A DNA stretch of 64,000 bases, from contig NZ_JAUOTN010000003.1 in NCBI RefSeq assembly GCF_030546575.1, forward strand, positions 124,001 to 188,000, written 5' to 3'. The stretch's first letter is position 1. Each line of letters opens with the position of its first letter. The notes below the pieces were generated by a model that saw nothing but the letters and a program-made list of their open reading frames with translations, was not told where the DNA came from and did not search any database. This stretch comes from Pontibacter coccineus (GTDB taxonomy: Bacteria; Bacteroidota; Bacteroidia; Cytophagales; Hymenobacteraceae). The translations under genes and the position numbers were made by a program. Shown in pieces: positions 63,531-64,000 of the stretch.

Positions 63531-64000
63531 ATGCTCATACAACAGCTGCGCATCTTTTCTGTCAATTATAGTTACACCGCTGTAATTATTTCTGCAATTC
63601 TTACAAGCATCTCTTTGATACTTGTAAATTTTGTCATTGCCTGGTTTGCGCTGATCTTTCTATTTCTTTCAATATTCAACGTAGTTCAGGTTCGCCAGGC
63701 AGTTTATATAGGGGCTATTTTTGGGGCTGTGTCTGCAGGTATACTAAACTACTGGATGATACCTGCCATTGCCCGGTATGCGCAAAGCAGCTTAACACTA
63801 GGTATAGGTTGCTGGCTGCTTTCGGTGTTAGCTATCAGTAGTTTATATGCTTTGCAGTTTGCGGCATTTGCTAAAGCCAGGTTTGCAAACACTTCTTTCG
63901 TTGCTGTATGCTTCAATGCCTTTTTAATGGCTTCTTTTTGGGTAATTTTTGAGTGGATGCGTGCTACAATCTTCGCCGGTATGCCGTGGTTGAGCTATAG
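63531..64000 (+). CDS. lnt: Apolipoprotein N-acyltransferase (Lnt), N-terminal part
   Basis: The frame from the ATG at 63531 stays open to the window end (156 residues). It shows several membrane spans (AVIISAILTSISLILVNFVI, GAIFGAVSAGILNYWMI, LTLGIGCWLLSVLAISSLYA). It ends in FEWMRATIFAGMPWLSY, matching the EWxR...G.PWL block that precedes the nitrilase-like catalytic domain in Lnt. Lnt adds the third acyl chain to lipoproteins. The gene is AT-richer than the core, but contains two AGGTATA words. The catalytic half is beyond the window. Confidence 0.78.
   Translation, partial: MLIQQLRIFSVNYSYTAVIISAILTSISLILVNFVIAWFALIFLFLSIFNVVQVRQAVYIGAIFGAVSAGILNYWMIPAIARYAQSSLTLGIGCWLLSVLAISSLYALQFAAFAKARFANTSFVAVCFNAFLMASFWVIFEWMRATIFAGMPWLSY

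Noticed and set aside
1..64000. CRISPR arrays and rRNA genes
   Set aside because: No spaced direct repeats of the right size and no rRNA-like sequence were seen; the only array is the 11-bp tandem repeat at 50511.

Overview
The window looks like chromosomal DNA of a Bacteroidota, most likely a Cytophagales/Hymenobacteraceae member such as a Pontibacter-like species. This is inferred from gene content (BamD, RpoZ, CoaBC, DUF4835 and RecN in a row; a type IX secretion sorting tail; YtxH, LVIVD and WbqC proteins) and from promoters of the Bacteroidota form TTTG-N19-TAnnTTTG. No database search was possible, so all family names rest on motif reading.

Layout. 0-6.5 kb is a housekeeping run: bamD, rpoZ, a coaBC broken into two frames by what looks like one extra T, a DUF4835 gene, a small protein, recN and fabI. 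6.6-9.2 kb holds a cupin, a Kazal-domain lipoprotein and three tandem YtxH-type stress proteins, each followed by a clear terminator. 9.2-14 kb carries lysS, a GC-rich repeat patch, an unknown gene and a Cys/Met-type PLP enzyme. 14-25 kb is mostly envelope biology: a large secreted nuclease-like protein, gamma-glutamyltransferase, a C-terminal processing protease, a GDSL esterase, DUF4142, a glycine-zipper stress protein and a fasciclin lipoprotein. 25.4-27.5 kb is an ECF sigma factor followed by a membrane protein that joins an anti-sigma-like N-terminus to a trypsin-like protease, with a small Thr/Glu-rich lipoprotein divergent from it. 27.7-47 kb contains proline dehydrogenase, the aroG/CM-aroB-aroA operon, a BtuF-like protein, an M42 peptidase, an acyl-CoA carboxylase beta subunit, clpC, a WbqC protein, a lipid A acyltransferase, tsaC, mltG, a thioesterase, a BrkB-like protein and a DUF4153 membrane protein.

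At 46.9 kb a tRNA-Ser(UGA) with a near-perfect promoter marks the start of an accessory island to about 61.5 kb. It holds a GC-rich tyrosine recombinase with a strong Shine-Dalgarno site, a decayed second recombinase, remnants of an HTH-like gene, a Fic gene and a ROK gene, an AlbA_2/ATPase-type regulator, a three-gene LVIVD/barrel cluster, a dead IS3-type element, a YegP/WYL divergent pair, and a mobile-element maintenance block (Toprim primase-like, ArdC-like, RadC-like, excisionase-like HTH). No relaxase or conjugation gene is visible, so the island reads as a decayed integrative element. It is followed by a regulator carrying both Crp-type and AraC-type HTH regions, a long gene-poor stretch, and the start of an AT-rich lnt gene cut by the window end.

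The strongest unexplained signal is a short word, AGGTATA/TATACCT. By hand count it occurs about 90 times in the first 47 kb, on both strands, in genes and between them, against roughly 6 expected by chance for a 7-mer. It is almost absent from the recombinase and from the primase-to-excisionase block of the island.
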